NCBI GenBank assembly: GCA_902786265.1
Contig: CADACE010000009.1
Coordinates: 62,001 to 126,000, forward strand
Length of the DNA stretch: 64,000 nucleotides
Direction of reading: 5' to 3'
Source of the DNA: an uncultured Chloroflexota bacterium
GTDB lineage: Bacteria; Chloroflexota; Anaerolineae; Anaerolineales; Anaerolineaceae
In this document: positions 22,550-31,506 of the stretch, one piece after another
Layout: the number at the start of each line of letters is the position of its first letter
How positions within the stretch are numbered: the first letter of the stretch is position 1
Position numbers and translations under genes: made by a program
Notes under the pieces: generated by a model
What the model was told of the DNA's origin: nothing
The model's input: the letters and a program-made list of their open reading frames with translations, nothing else
Databases searched by the model: none

Positions 22550-23977
22550 ATGTATCAAAACCAAAGTCAAAAATTAGAAACCCGGATTCAGGCTTCGGCT
22601 CATCTGGCTCAAACGATGACTATGTTAGGCATGTCATCGGAAGAGATCAGGGAGAAAATTGAAAGTGAGCTGGCTAAAAATCCTTTTCTTGAACTGGTTG
22701 AAGAACGCATCTGTCCGACTTGTAAGAGAAAACTGCCCGAAAACGGGAAATGCCCGATTTGCTCCCAGCCACAGCTGGACCAATCCAAAGAAAACATTAT
22801 TTTTGTTTCTCCCAAGGATGATTTTTCCTCCTATAATTACAGCTCCGCGGTAGAACCTTATCATGATGAGCCGGATTATGATTCCGCTCAGACAGAGGAT
22901 CTGGCCGCGTATGTTTTAAAGCAAATCGGTCCTGATCTGGAAGATAACCAAAAACTGGTGGCTGCCTACCTGCTGAACAGTCTGGATGAAGACGGCTTTA
23001 TCACAACCGATGTGTTTGAAGTCGCGCAGTATTATCATGTGCTTCCTTCTTCGGTGGAGGAAGTGATCGACCTCATCCAGCACGCTGATCCGCTGGGCGT
23101 GGGCTCCCGGAACCTGCAGGAAGCGCTTTTGGTACAGCTGAAGCATATTTCCGAAACAGTCAGTGTCCCTTCCGGAACGGAAAACATTATCCGCAGTTCT
23201 TTTGATGACCTGAAACACGGGAAATACCGTGAGATAGCGAAAAAACACGGACTGACGGTCCGGCAGGTCCAGAAAATCGAAAAATTTATCGGTGATAATC
23301 TGAATCCTTTCCCTGCCCGCGCTCATTGGGGCGATACGCTCGCGGGAAAATCCAACCAGGACTATTCAGCCGTTTACCATGAACCGGATATTCTGATCTA
23401 TTACCTGAATGAAGACCCCCGCAACCAGCTGGTGGTGGAAATCGTGATGCCGATCTCCGGTTACCTGCGTGTCAACCAGTTTTATAAGAAAGAATTGAAA
23501 AACGCTCCGGAAGACCGCATGGAGGAGTGGAAGAATGACCTTGATAAGGCAAACCTGCTTGTCAAGAGCCTGTACCAGCGCAACAACACGATTTCGGATA
23601 TGATGTCCCTTCTGATCGGAAAGCAGGAAGCGTATATCCGGAACGGGGAAGAGTATATCCAGCCGCTGACACGCGCGCAGATCGCTGCCGAAATGGGTGT
23701 TCATGAATCCACGATCAGCCGGGCTGTTTCCAACAAGACAGTTATGCTTCCGAACCGGAAAGTTGTGGCTCTTTCATCCTTCTTTGACCGCAGCCTGAAC
23801 GTCCGGACAGTTCTCAAGGAACTGATCCAGAATGAAACCAAACCGCTTTCCGACGCGAAACTGGTGACCCTTCTCAACGAACGGGGCTTCAATGTCGCGC
23901 GCCGGACGGTCGCGAAATATCGTTTGATGGAAGGGATCGGTTCTGCCCACCAGCGCGGGATCAGCACCGTTCAGTAG
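22550..23977 (+). CDS. rpoN: RNA polymerase sigma-54 factor
   Basis: This 475-residue protein has the glutamine-rich Region I (KLETRIQASAHLAQTMTMLG, LAKNPFLEL), which contacts activators. The core-binding domain follows, then an HTH (EMGVHESTISRAVSNKTVML). The RpoN box ARRTVAKYR near the C-terminus reads the -24 element. Unusually, a four-cysteine knuckle (Cys55, Cys58, Cys68, Cys71) sits directly after Region I. Its gene is followed at once by a kinase and an NtrC-like activator, making a self-contained sigma-54 operon. GAAAGAGG serves as RBS. Confidence 0.97.
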   Translation: MYQNQSQKLETRIQASAHLAQTMTMLGMSSEEIREKIESELAKNPFLELVEERICPTCKRKLPENGKCPICSQPQLDQSKENIIFVSPKDDFSSYNYSSAVEPYHDEPDYDSAQTEDLAAYVLKQIGPDLEDNQKLVAAYLLNSLDEDGFITTDVFEVAQYYHVLPSSVEEVIDLIQHADPLGVGSRNLQEALLVQLKHISETVSVPSGTENIIRSSFDDLKHGKYREIAKKHGLTVRQVQKIEKFIGDNLNPFPARAHWGDTLAGKSNQDYSAVYHEPDILIYYLNEDPRNQLVVEIVMPISGYLRVNQFYKKELKNAPEDRMEEWKNDLDKANLLVKSLYQRNNTISDMMSLLIGKQEAYIRNGEEYIQPLTRAQIAAEMGVHESTISRAVSNKTVMLPNRKVVALSSFFDRSLNVRTVLKELIQNETKPLSDAKLVTLLNERGFNVARRTVAKYRLMEGIGSAHQRGISTVQ

Positions 23978-23980
23978 TCT

Positions 23981-25876
23981 ATGGAGCGGTATTCTGTTAA
24001 TATACCGCCGGAAATAAGCGGCGTTTATGACAGTATTTTATATTTGTGCGACGCGCCGGTTTTTATCTGGTCGGCAATTGGTCCGCGAATGCTCAAGACC
24101 AATGAAAACGCTGACCGTTTTTTTTTACAATATCCGACGATCCCGGGAAGTACTGAAATCGATATCGACAGAGCCATCCCGGGGTGGCATACGATTCCCA
24201 ACAGAAAAAACAATTCCGTTTGGCTTGATTTCCATGACCTTGACCATAATGTGAAAAATCTGCAGGTGCGCAACACGCTGCTGGATCCGGACAGAAATAT
24301 CTGGGCAACCACGTTGATCAGCAATATTTCCCGTGATAATGAGAAAAAGACCGGTTCCAGCCTGTTTTTTCGTTCGGTTGAGATAATGTGGAATGAAATG
24401 ATCGAAAGCAGCTCCGCTTTTCGTGCCAAACAATCCGAATTTTCCACACTGGTCATGAATGAACTGGAACTGACCGCGTTTACCTTTTTCCCGTCAGAGG
24501 TCTTTGAAGAGTTTGACCTTTACGACGCGCTGAAAGAGCCCGGTCAGGAAAAATATGGGTTTAATAATGATTCCGTCAAAAAACTGCGCTTCGCGGCTGC
24601 TGACCGGAAAAACCAGCTGGTGAGTGCCGATATTCCGCAGAAAAACATGGCGGCCTGGGGATTTGATACGGAGGGAGAAATCTTCGCGGGATTTTTCTGC
24701 CTGGAAGGCCTGAACCCGAAATTTGAACCGGAAGCCCAGCTTATCTGTGAGATCCTGACGGAAAAATACCGCGGCCTTTATTCGCTGCTTTCGCTGAGGC
24801 GTGAAAACTATATCACTAAATTTGAAAATGAAATCAACGATATCGTAAATGCGAATATTATTGAAGGTGTGATCATTACAGACGCCCGGTTTTCCGTGAT
24901 GTACATCAATCCCGTCGCCGCGACGATGTTCGGGTTCAACAGTTCGCAGGTGGTAGGCCATAAACTGGAAGATCTGCTGGTGACAAGCGACGGCATTCAG
25001 GGGCTTGTGGACCGCGACGACAGGGATGGACAGGTTTCTTCGATAAAATATCTTCATCGGCGCAGCGGAAAGATTTTTCCCTGCCAGATCAAGGTCTGTA
25101 AAATGGAATCCGGGCTTGACACCTACAATATTTTTGTCCTGTCTGACCAGACCGAAACAGAGGAAAGCCGCCTGAAAACAGAACAGCTCACACAAAAAGC
25201 CTTCCTGGGCGATTTTGCTTCCATGCTTGCCCATGAGATCAGGAATCCGATCAACAACATCCAGATGTGGATCGCGAACCTGTATACCATGGCTGAGGGA
25301 AATGAGGAATTTTTATCAGGAGCAAAACGGGTTGAAAATGACTTCCAGCGCATCACACAGCTGGTGAACAACATTCTTGCCTTTTCAAAACCGATGGCGC
25401 TCAACAAGGAAGAGATCGACCTTTCTCTGCTGATATCGGAAATTATTGAAAAGTGGCGCCTGAATTTTGCCCGGAAAAATATCAGCTGTTATTTTTCCCC
25501 GCCTGAGAATTTCCCGAAGTTTTACGGGGATCCGCGGTCGCTGGAGCAGGTCTTTAATAACCTGATCGGAAATTCTGTTGATGCTTTTGATGGACAAGAT
25601 GGCATAATCACATTAAAATTGAGTCTGAGGGAAAATGAATCCGGCCGCCGGCAGATCGTTATTTCAGAATCTGATAACGGACCCGGAATTCCTGATGATA
25701 AAATAGATACAATATTTGAGCCCTTCATGACAACAAAAAAGAATGGGAACGGCTGGGGGCTGGCCCTGACAAAACGGATCATTACCTCGCATAAAGGGAC
25801 AATACAGGTGAAATCTTTCGCGGGCGGCGGAACAGTTTTTGAAATACTGCTGCCATTGAGTGATGAAATGGGATAG
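23981..25876 (+). CDS. NtrB-like PAS histidine kinase
   Basis: This 631-residue kinase has no membrane segment and is probably cytosolic. Its N-terminal ~270 residues resemble no family I can name. A PAS domain follows (IIEGVIITDARFSVMYINPV, AATMFGFNSSQVVGHKLEDL). HisKA has the motif SMLAHEIRNPINNIQMW, and the HATPase has NLIGNSVDAF, DNGPGIPDDKIDTIFEPF and GNGWGLALTKRI. The AHEIRNP form of the H-box is typical of NtrB/AtoS-type partners of sigma-54 activators. Its gene lies four bases from both rpoN and the activator gene. Confidence 0.93.
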   Translation: MERYSVNIPPEISGVYDSILYLCDAPVFIWSAIGPRMLKTNENADRFFLQYPTIPGSTEIDIDRAIPGWHTIPNRKNNSVWLDFHDLDHNVKNLQVRNTLLDPDRNIWATTLISNISRDNEKKTGSSLFFRSVEIMWNEMIESSSAFRAKQSEFSTLVMNELELTAFTFFPSEVFEEFDLYDALKEPGQEKYGFNNDSVKKLRFAAADRKNQLVSADIPQKNMAAWGFDTEGEIFAGFFCLEGLNPKFEPEAQLICEILTEKYRGLYSLLSLRRENYITKFENEINDIVNANIIEGVIITDARFSVMYINPVAATMFGFNSSQVVGHKLEDLLVTSDGIQGLVDRDDRDGQVSSIKYLHRRSGKIFPCQIKVCKMESGLDTYNIFVLSDQTETEESRLKTEQLTQKAFLGDFASMLAHEIRNPINNIQMWIANLYTMAEGNEEFLSGAKRVENDFQRITQLVNNILAFSKPMALNKEEIDLSLLISEIIEKWRLNFARKNISCYFSPPENFPKFYGDPRSLEQVFNNLIGNSVDAFDGQDGIITLKLSLRENESGRRQIVISESDNGPGIPDDKIDTIFEPFMTTKKNGNGWGLALTKRIITSHKGTIQVKSFAGGGTVFEILLPLSDEMG

Positions 25877-25879
25877 ACA

Positions 25880-27055
25880 ATGAATACAACGATTCTGATC
25901 GTAGACGATGAAGATAATTTCCGTGACGGATTTAAGCAATATCTGACCAATAAGGGCTTTAATGTATTCGGGGCTGCAAATCTGACCGATGCGCGTAAGC
26001 TGCTGCGTGAAAACCAGATCGATATCGTACTCCTTGATGTGCAGATCGGGAAAGAATACGGACCGGACCTGTTGGATGATATCAACCTTACGCGGCCGAC
26101 GCCGATCACCATTTTGCTGACTGCCTATGGTGAGGTGGATATGGCTGTGGCAGCAATGAAAAACGGGGCGTTTGACTTTATGCCCAAGCCGCTCAACCTG
26201 CCGGAACTCGAAAAACGCCTGAAGGAAGCTGAGGAAATGATGCAGTTCCGACGGGAGATGGAACGATATTGGACCAACGCGGAAAAGAAGTTTGATTTTG
26301 TCGAGGGTCAGAATCCCAGGATGCTGCGGGTTTTCCAGGACGCTTCCCGTGCCGCAAAGGCGGGTGTTTCCGTCTTGATCAACGGGGAAACGGGCAGCGG
26401 TAAGGAAATTATCGCGAAATACATCCATAAAAACGGATCCCGTTCTTCAAAACCGATGGTCGCTATCAACTGCGCGGCAATCACCCCGAGTGTCCTTGAA
26501 TCTGAGCTGTTCGGTCATGAAGCCGGTTCCTTTACCGGAGCGACTACAAAAACACAGGGCCTTTTTGAGCAGGCTGATGGCGGTATCCTTTTCCTGGATG
26601 AGATATCCTCAATGAGCCTTGAAATGCAGGCGAAGATCCTGCGCGCCATCGAAGATAAAAAGATCCGCCGTGTGGGCGGGATCAAAGAGATCCCGGTCGA
26701 TGTTCAGATCGTAGCCGCGTCAAACCGTGACCTGAAAAAGATGATGGAAGAAAAGACCTTCCGGGATGATCTTTATTACAGGCTGCGTGTCGTTGACGTG
26801 AATATTCCTCCACTGCGGGAGCGCACGGAAGATATTCCGGAGCTTGCGGCGTTTTTTATCAAATATATCAACCGCGAACGCGGTCTGAATATCAACGGTA
26901 TCTCACCCCAGGTCCTGAAGGCATTCCAGAAGTATAACTGGCCCGGCAATATCCGTGAGCTTCGGAACGTCATTGAGCGTGCCTGCATTCTGTGCCTGGG
27001 AGATACGATCGAACTTTGCGATATTGACCGCGAAATCGCGGAAAACAGTTATTAA
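25880..27055 (+). CDS. NtrC-type sigma-54 activator lacking a DNA-binding domain
   Basis: This 391-residue protein has a receiver domain (Asp53), then an AAA+ domain. Visible motifs are Walker A GETGSGKE (169-176), a GAFTGA loop in the variant form GSFTGA (216-221), Walker B GGILFLDE (234-241) and the arginine-finger segment FRDDLYYRL (294-302). The protein ends 30 residues after NWPGNIRELRNVIERA, with no Fis-type helix-turn-helix. It should therefore activate sigma-54 holoenzyme from solution rather than from an enhancer, as FlgR and some chlamydial CtcC-type proteins are known to do. It is co-transcribed with rpoN and its kinase. Confidence 0.95.
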   Translation: MNTTILIVDDEDNFRDGFKQYLTNKGFNVFGAANLTDARKLLRENQIDIVLLDVQIGKEYGPDLLDDINLTRPTPITILLTAYGEVDMAVAAMKNGAFDFMPKPLNLPELEKRLKEAEEMMQFRREMERYWTNAEKKFDFVEGQNPRMLRVFQDASRAAKAGVSVLINGETGSGKEIIAKYIHKNGSRSSKPMVAINCAAITPSVLESELFGHEAGSFTGATTKTQGLFEQADGGILFLDEISSMSLEMQAKILRAIEDKKIRRVGGIKEIPVDVQIVAASNRDLKKMMEEKTFRDDLYYRLRVVDVNIPPLRERTEDIPELAAFFIKYINRERGLNINGISPQVLKAFQKYNWPGNIRELRNVIERACILCLGDTIELCDIDREIAENSY

Positions 27056-27079
27056 TAAATAAGGTCCGGGGAGCGTGTG

Positions 27080-27385
27080 ATGAACATTATTACATTAAGT
27101 GCCGCGCTGCTGGTCATCATCGGGTTTGTCAGCCTGATCTTCGGGCTGGTGGTGCTGACAAAAAAAGCACTTTCCAAAGATCTTGAGGAAGTTACTGCCG
27201 AAGCCTCCAAACTGGCGAAAAAAGGCCTTTTGACGGATGTCGGCAGTTCCCTGCAGTCCGCGTCTTTTCTGGTCAAGGAGATGACCGAATTGATGAAAAC
27301 TACTCGCGGGATCGGTCTGACGCTGATCATTATCGGCATCATGCTGCTTGCGGGCGGTCTGGCATTATACAAAACAATTATTTGA
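27080..27385 (+). CDS. small two-TM membrane protein
   Basis: This protein of about 101 residues has two hydrophobic helices (ITLSAALLVIIGFVSLIFG and GLTLIIIGIMLLAGGLALY). They flank a soluble middle rich in Lys, Glu and Ser with a helical pattern (EEVTAEASKLAKKGLLTDVG). The ATG at 27080 follows GGGGAG; a GTG lies immediately before it in the same frame. No family is recognised. Its place between the sigma-54 activator and the TPR-protease gene suggests a membrane partner for one of them, but nothing in the sequence proves it. Confidence 0.75.
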   Translation: MNIITLSAALLVIIGFVSLIFGLVVLTKKALSKDLEEVTAEASKLAKKGLLTDVGSSLQSASFLVKEMTELMKTTRGIGLTLIIIGIMLLAGGLALYKTII

Positions 27386-27400
27386 TTCCGGAGAGAGAAT

Positions 27401-30061
27401 ATGGGTCAAATCAACAGAGCACAAATCATTACCTTATCAAATGCGGCTTATCAGTTGGAGCAGTTTAGTGAATCCAGGAAGATCCTGGTGTCCTGGCTGC
27501 ATAAATATCCGAATGATTTGTGGATCCGTTATCGTTTGGCGATCATTCTCTACAGACTGGGTGAGTTTGAGAAAGCGATCCGTCTCTGTGAATTAATTGT
27601 TACGGAGGACCCCGAATTTTATGAGGTTTGGGGGCTGCTGGCTGTACTTTATCCGGAGCTCAGTACCGACCGGAAACTGGCTGAATACCGGGCGAAGAAG
27701 CTGCAATTTAATGAAGAAAAAAAAGAAAAGGGTCTCAAAGCGCTTTTCAAACGGGGAAAACAGGTTAACCAGGAAGAATTGGCGGTTGAAAACGATGAAT
27801 TCGATATTCTGACCGCGGTGAATAATGCCAAACTTCTTGTGAATGATGACGACCGGGTATCATCCAGCCGTATTTTGAATATCTATTACCGGCGCTGGCC
27901 GCAGACGATCCAGTTTAAACTGATCCTTGGCCATATCTTAAACCAGATGCAGCGGGACGATGAAGGAATGGCGATCATTCAAAGCGCTGTCAACGCGGAT
28001 ATCACCGGTCAGGTAGGACAGCGGATCTGGACGGACAAGAATCCTTATAAAAACTTGTGGGTGGACCCGTCACTGCTTGCCATGGAAGTTGACAGCAACA
28101 TGAAGCTTTCTCCTGAGATCGTACGTCTGGCCGGTCTGGAGAATCTTACCTTCCTGTATGATCCTGCTGCCGCGAAAGTGGAGATCACTGATAACGCGCT
28201 GGTCGATACCGGCGGCTCCCGTCCCGCGAATTATGAAGAGGATAATGATCCTGGTGAGTCCGCCAATCCTGTGAAAGAACCATCAAAAAAGCAGGATGTT
28301 CCGGCGTCCGGGACTTCCGGCACACCCGCTCCTGCTTCAAAACCTGCTTCCCAGGGAAAAAAGAATGAATCCCAGATTTTCGGAGAAGAAAAATATCAAA
28401 TCGGCGGTTCTTCCATTCTTACCGGGAAGGGCGGAATCTTCGCCGGGACAGGATTGGGCAAACGCTTTAAAGAAGATCAGATCCCGATTGGTGAATACGT
28501 CTATAAACCGAAAGACTCCGAAGTTGATAACCGCAAACCGGTTTACGTCATTATGTCTTCCATTGCCGGCCTGAACCGCAAATACGGTTCCAATAATAAG
28601 GATTTTATCAATAATGAGATGCATGCTGTGGCGGACGCGGTTTCCAACCGCAAAGGATGGAGTGCACAGGTGTTTTATCCGGATGAATATGCATCAGTCG
28701 GTACAGCCGGTCCCTCCGCGAAAATGCTGCATCAGGAGCTGGTCAAGCTTGACGGCTCTCTGAAGGAAAAAGGACAGATGATCGGCGCGCTCCTGATTGT
28801 CGGCGGCGATGATGTTGTACCGTTTTTCAGCCTGAAGAATCCGACGGGCGACAGTGATGTTGATGTTCCTTCAGATGCTCCTTACGGTGCTCTTGACAGC
28901 GACCGCTGTTATGAGATGCAGTGGCCGGTGGGCAGAATCCCCGGGGACGGTTCCTCTGATACAGGACTGCTGATGGAGCAGCTGCGCAACATTCAGGATT
29001 ATCATATCCTGCGTTACAGCAGCCAGAAAACCGGTGATGCACAGAAGAAAAAGGAACGGAAAAACGCGAAAAAGACCGGAAAATGCTTTGGTTACACCTG
29101 CGCGGCATGGATCACACCTTCGACGATCGTATATAAGACGATTGCTGATTCTTCCAGCCTTTCCGTCTGCCCGGCAACAACGTCAGCGAATTTCCCGCTG
29201 TCATCCTTTGATTCCTGCGATTATGCTTATTTCAACCTGCACGGCATCAAAGGCCAGCCGAACTGGTACGGTCAAAAGCGCAATGATGACACATCCAACG
29301 GTCCGAGGATCCCGGTTGCTCTGGAAATCAACAATGTGACAAATATCAGCAATACACCGAAGGTCGTATTTGCAGAATGCTGTTATGGCGCTGAAACACC
29401 GAAACGTTTTGAACGGGATTGTATGAGCCTGCATTTTCTGGGCAAAGCTACACGGGTGTTTGTCGGTTCCACTACGATCGCCTACGGTGCCCTGAACGCA
29501 ACACTGGTCGCGGCAGATCTGCTTGGCTACCTTTTCTGGAAACACCTGCTCACCGGCATTACCTGTGGTGAGGCCTTCCGGCGTGCCAAGAAGAATCTGG
29601 CGACGGAAATGGAACAGAAAAACGGCGGTTTGGATTCCGAAATTCAAAAGACGCTGATCTCGTTCGTCTTTTACGGTGATCCGCTTTATTCCGTGGATGA
29701 AAATGCCGATATCAATAACATTATGCAGCGTTCCAAGACGCCGCGTGATTATGAATTGCTCGGTGAGGAAGCAAGCTATGAAAATGTTCTGGCTCCGGAG
29801 ATGTCCAGTGATATCTATAAGGAAGTCAAACGGGCTTACAACATCAGTTCCGCTGCCGATGAGTATTCCCAGTGCATGGTGAAGAAGGAAATGAATTACA
29901 ATCTGACCGGCCGCTATACCCAGCACGCGCTTCCGGAACATTCCAATTTTGTGATCACCTACATCAAGGATACCCGGGTCGGAAACGCTCTGGACAGGTC
30001 TGTGATCCGTGTCACGGTCCGGGATGACGGACGAATTCAGAAAGTCAGTTTTTCACGGTAA
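27401..30061 (+). CDS. TPR protein with gingipain-like (C25/clan CD) protease domain
   Basis: This 886-residue cytoplasmic protein has no signal peptide. Residues 1 to about 230 are TPR-like helical repeats (AYQLEQFSESRKILVSWLHK). A Pro/Ser/Lys linker covers about 275-325. The C-terminal half is a caspase-like fold: a YVIMSSIAGLNRKYG strand, GALLIVGGDDVVPF, YFNLHG with His614, VVFAECCYGA with Cys660/Cys661, and SFVFYGDPLY. The last is a signature of gingipain-type C25 peptidases. His-Gly followed about 45 residues later by Ala-x-Cys is the clan CD dyad spacing. It closes the sigma-54 operon. A regulated intracellular protease is likely; substrate unknown. Confidence 0.82.
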   Translation: MGQINRAQIITLSNAAYQLEQFSESRKILVSWLHKYPNDLWIRYRLAIILYRLGEFEKAIRLCELIVTEDPEFYEVWGLLAVLYPELSTDRKLAEYRAKKLQFNEEKKEKGLKALFKRGKQVNQEELAVENDEFDILTAVNNAKLLVNDDDRVSSSRILNIYYRRWPQTIQFKLILGHILNQMQRDDEGMAIIQSAVNADITGQVGQRIWTDKNPYKNLWVDPSLLAMEVDSNMKLSPEIVRLAGLENLTFLYDPAAAKVEITDNALVDTGGSRPANYEEDNDPGESANPVKEPSKKQDVPASGTSGTPAPASKPASQGKKNESQIFGEEKYQIGGSSILTGKGGIFAGTGLGKRFKEDQIPIGEYVYKPKDSEVDNRKPVYVIMSSIAGLNRKYGSNNKDFINNEMHAVADAVSNRKGWSAQVFYPDEYASVGTAGPSAKMLHQELVKLDGSLKEKGQMIGALLIVGGDDVVPFFSLKNPTGDSDVDVPSDAPYGALDSDRCYEMQWPVGRIPGDGSSDTGLLMEQLRNIQDYHILRYSSQKTGDAQKKKERKNAKKTGKCFGYTCAAWITPSTIVYKTIADSSSLSVCPATTSANFPLSSFDSCDYAYFNLHGIKGQPNWYGQKRNDDTSNGPRIPVALEINNVTNISNTPKVVFAECCYGAETPKRFERDCMSLHFLGKATRVFVGSTTIAYGALNATLVAADLLGYLFWKHLLTGITCGEAFRRAKKNLATEMEQKNGGLDSEIQKTLISFVFYGDPLYSVDENADINNIMQRSKTPRDYELLGEEASYENVLAPEMSSDIYKEVKRAYNISSAADEYSQCMVKKEMNYNLTGRYTQHALPEHSNFVITYIKDTRVGNALDRSVIRVTVRDDGRIQKVSFSR

Positions 30062-30083
30062 TTTTTCAGGAATGGGTATGTGG

Positions 30084-30115
30084 GGACGGTTCCGCTTTGC
30101 GCAGCCGTCCTTTTT
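30084..30115 (+). terminator. intrinsic terminator of sigma-54 operon
   Basis: GGACGG (30084-30089) pairs with CCGTCC (30105-30110), with inner GC-rich pairing in the loop, followed by TTTTT. It starts 23 bases after the stop codon of the protease gene. Confidence 0.85.
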
Positions 30116-30208
30116 ATTGTATACAATCGGTAAATGAACAATAAAGTGATTTATAATATGAAAATGTAATGACATTCATCAGTGTTTGTTAAAAATGTCA
30201 CAACCGAC

Positions 30209-30237
30209 TTGACATTGTAAACGTTTGCAAATAAAAT
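30209..30237 (+). promoter_or_regulatory. promoter with LacI/cre-type operator in spacer
   Basis: TTGACA (30209-30214) and TAAAAT (30232-30237) are separated by exactly 17 bases. The spacer contains TTGTAAACGTTTGCAA (30215-30230), a near-palindrome of the kind bound by LacI/GalR-family regulators and close to the CcpA cre consensus. Binding there would occlude RNA polymerase, so the butyryl-CoA pathway genes downstream are probably repressed by a sugar- or catabolite-responsive regulator. Confidence 0.8.
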
Positions 30238-30299
30238 TATTAAAAATACCAAATCCACAGCGACCTGGGGTATGCGGTTATATATAAGGAGTAAACAAT

Positions 30300-31490
30300 A
30301 TGGAAAAGGTTATTATTGCATCAGCATGCAGAACAGCTATTGGCAAATTCGGCGGGACGCTTCAGAATGTGTCTGCGGCAGAATTGGGTTCAATTGTCAT
30401 CAAAGAAGCGGTCGCCCGTGCCGGGATCACCCCTGATGCAGTTGACCAGGTCTATATGGGCTGCGTAATTCAGGCCGGTCTCGGTCAGAATGTTGCCCGT
30501 CAGGCTTCTATTAATGCCGGTATCCCGGTCTCCACTCCGGCTGTAACACTCAATGTTGTGTGCGGTTCCGGGCTGGAAGCTGTCAACACCGGTGCCCGGA
30601 TGATCCAGCTGGGTGAAGCTGATGTGGTTGTCTGCGGCGGTACGGAAAACATGAATATGGCTCCGTTTGCCATGATGAAAGGCCGCTACGGATATCGCAT
30701 GGGCTACCCGATGGGGAAGAGCGAACTGGTCGATACCATGGTCAATGATGCTTTGTGGGATGTTTTCAACAATGTCCATATGGGCATCACTGCTGAAAAT
30801 ATCTGCGAAAGATGGGGACTGACCCGCGAAGATCTGGACGCTTTCTCTGTGGCATCCCAGGCAAAAACCGAAAAAGCTCAGGAAACCGGCGCGTTCGATG
30901 AGGAAATCGTTCCTGTTGTTATCAAAAATAAGAAAGGTGACATCATCTTCAACAAAGACGAAGGCAACCGCCCCGGCACGACAATGGAAGGTCTCGCGAA
31001 ATTAAAGCCCGCCTTCAAACCGGACGGAATGGTCACTGCCGGCAACTCCTCCGCAATCAACGACGGCGCGGCTGCAGTTGTGCTGATGAGCGAAAAGAAG
31101 GCTAAAGAATTGGGTGTTACCCCGATGGCGACCTGGGTTTGCGGCGCACTGGGCGGTGTGGATCCTGCTATCATGGGTATCGGCCCCGTTGAAGCTTCTA
31201 AGAAAGTTATGGCGAAAACCGGAATGACGATCGATGATTTTGATCTGATCGAAGCCAATGAAGCTTTTGCCGCGCAGTCTGTGGCTGTTGCCCGTGAATT
31301 GAAATTCAACATGGAAAAGGTCAATGTGAATGGCGGCGCGATCGCTCTCGGCCATCCGGTCGGTGCTTCCGGCTGCCGCATTCTCGTCACCCTGCTCTAC
31401 GCGATGAAGCACCGCGGCGCTAAGAAGGGCCTCGCGACACTCTGCATCGGCGGCGGTATGGGTTGTGCCACGATCGTTGAGATGGAATAA
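30300..31490 (+). CDS. thl: acetyl-CoA acetyltransferase (thiolase)
   Basis: This 396-residue biosynthetic-type thiolase condenses two acetyl-CoA to acetoacetyl-CoA. The acylated Cys lies in [13 protein letters not shown], and the other catalytic residues in [17 protein letters not shown] and [14 protein letters not shown] precedes the ATG. It is the first gene of the thl-crt-hbd-acd-etfB-etfA operon, which makes butyryl-CoA from acetyl-CoA. Length is standard for the family. Confidence 0.96.
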   Translation: MEKVIIASACRTAIGKFGGTLQNVSAAELGSIVIKEAVARAGITPDAVDQVYMGCVIQAGLGQNVARQASINAGIPVSTPAVTLNVVCGSGLEAVNTGARMIQLGEADVVVCGGTENMNMAPFAMMKGRYGYRMGYPMGKSELVDTMVNDALWDVFNNVHMGITAENICERWGLTREDLDAFSVASQAKTEKAQETGAFDEEIVPVVIKNKKGDIIFNKDEGNRPGTTMEGLAKLKPAFKPDGMVTAGNSSAINDGAAAVVLMSEKKAKELGVTPMATWVCGALGGVDPAIMGIGPVEASKKVMAKTGMTIDDFDLIEANEAFAAQSVAVARELKFNMEKVNVNGGAIALGHPVGASGCRILVTLLYAMKHRGAKKGLATLCIGGGMGCATIVEME

Positions 31491-31506
31491 CAGGAATGGA
31501 GTAAAG

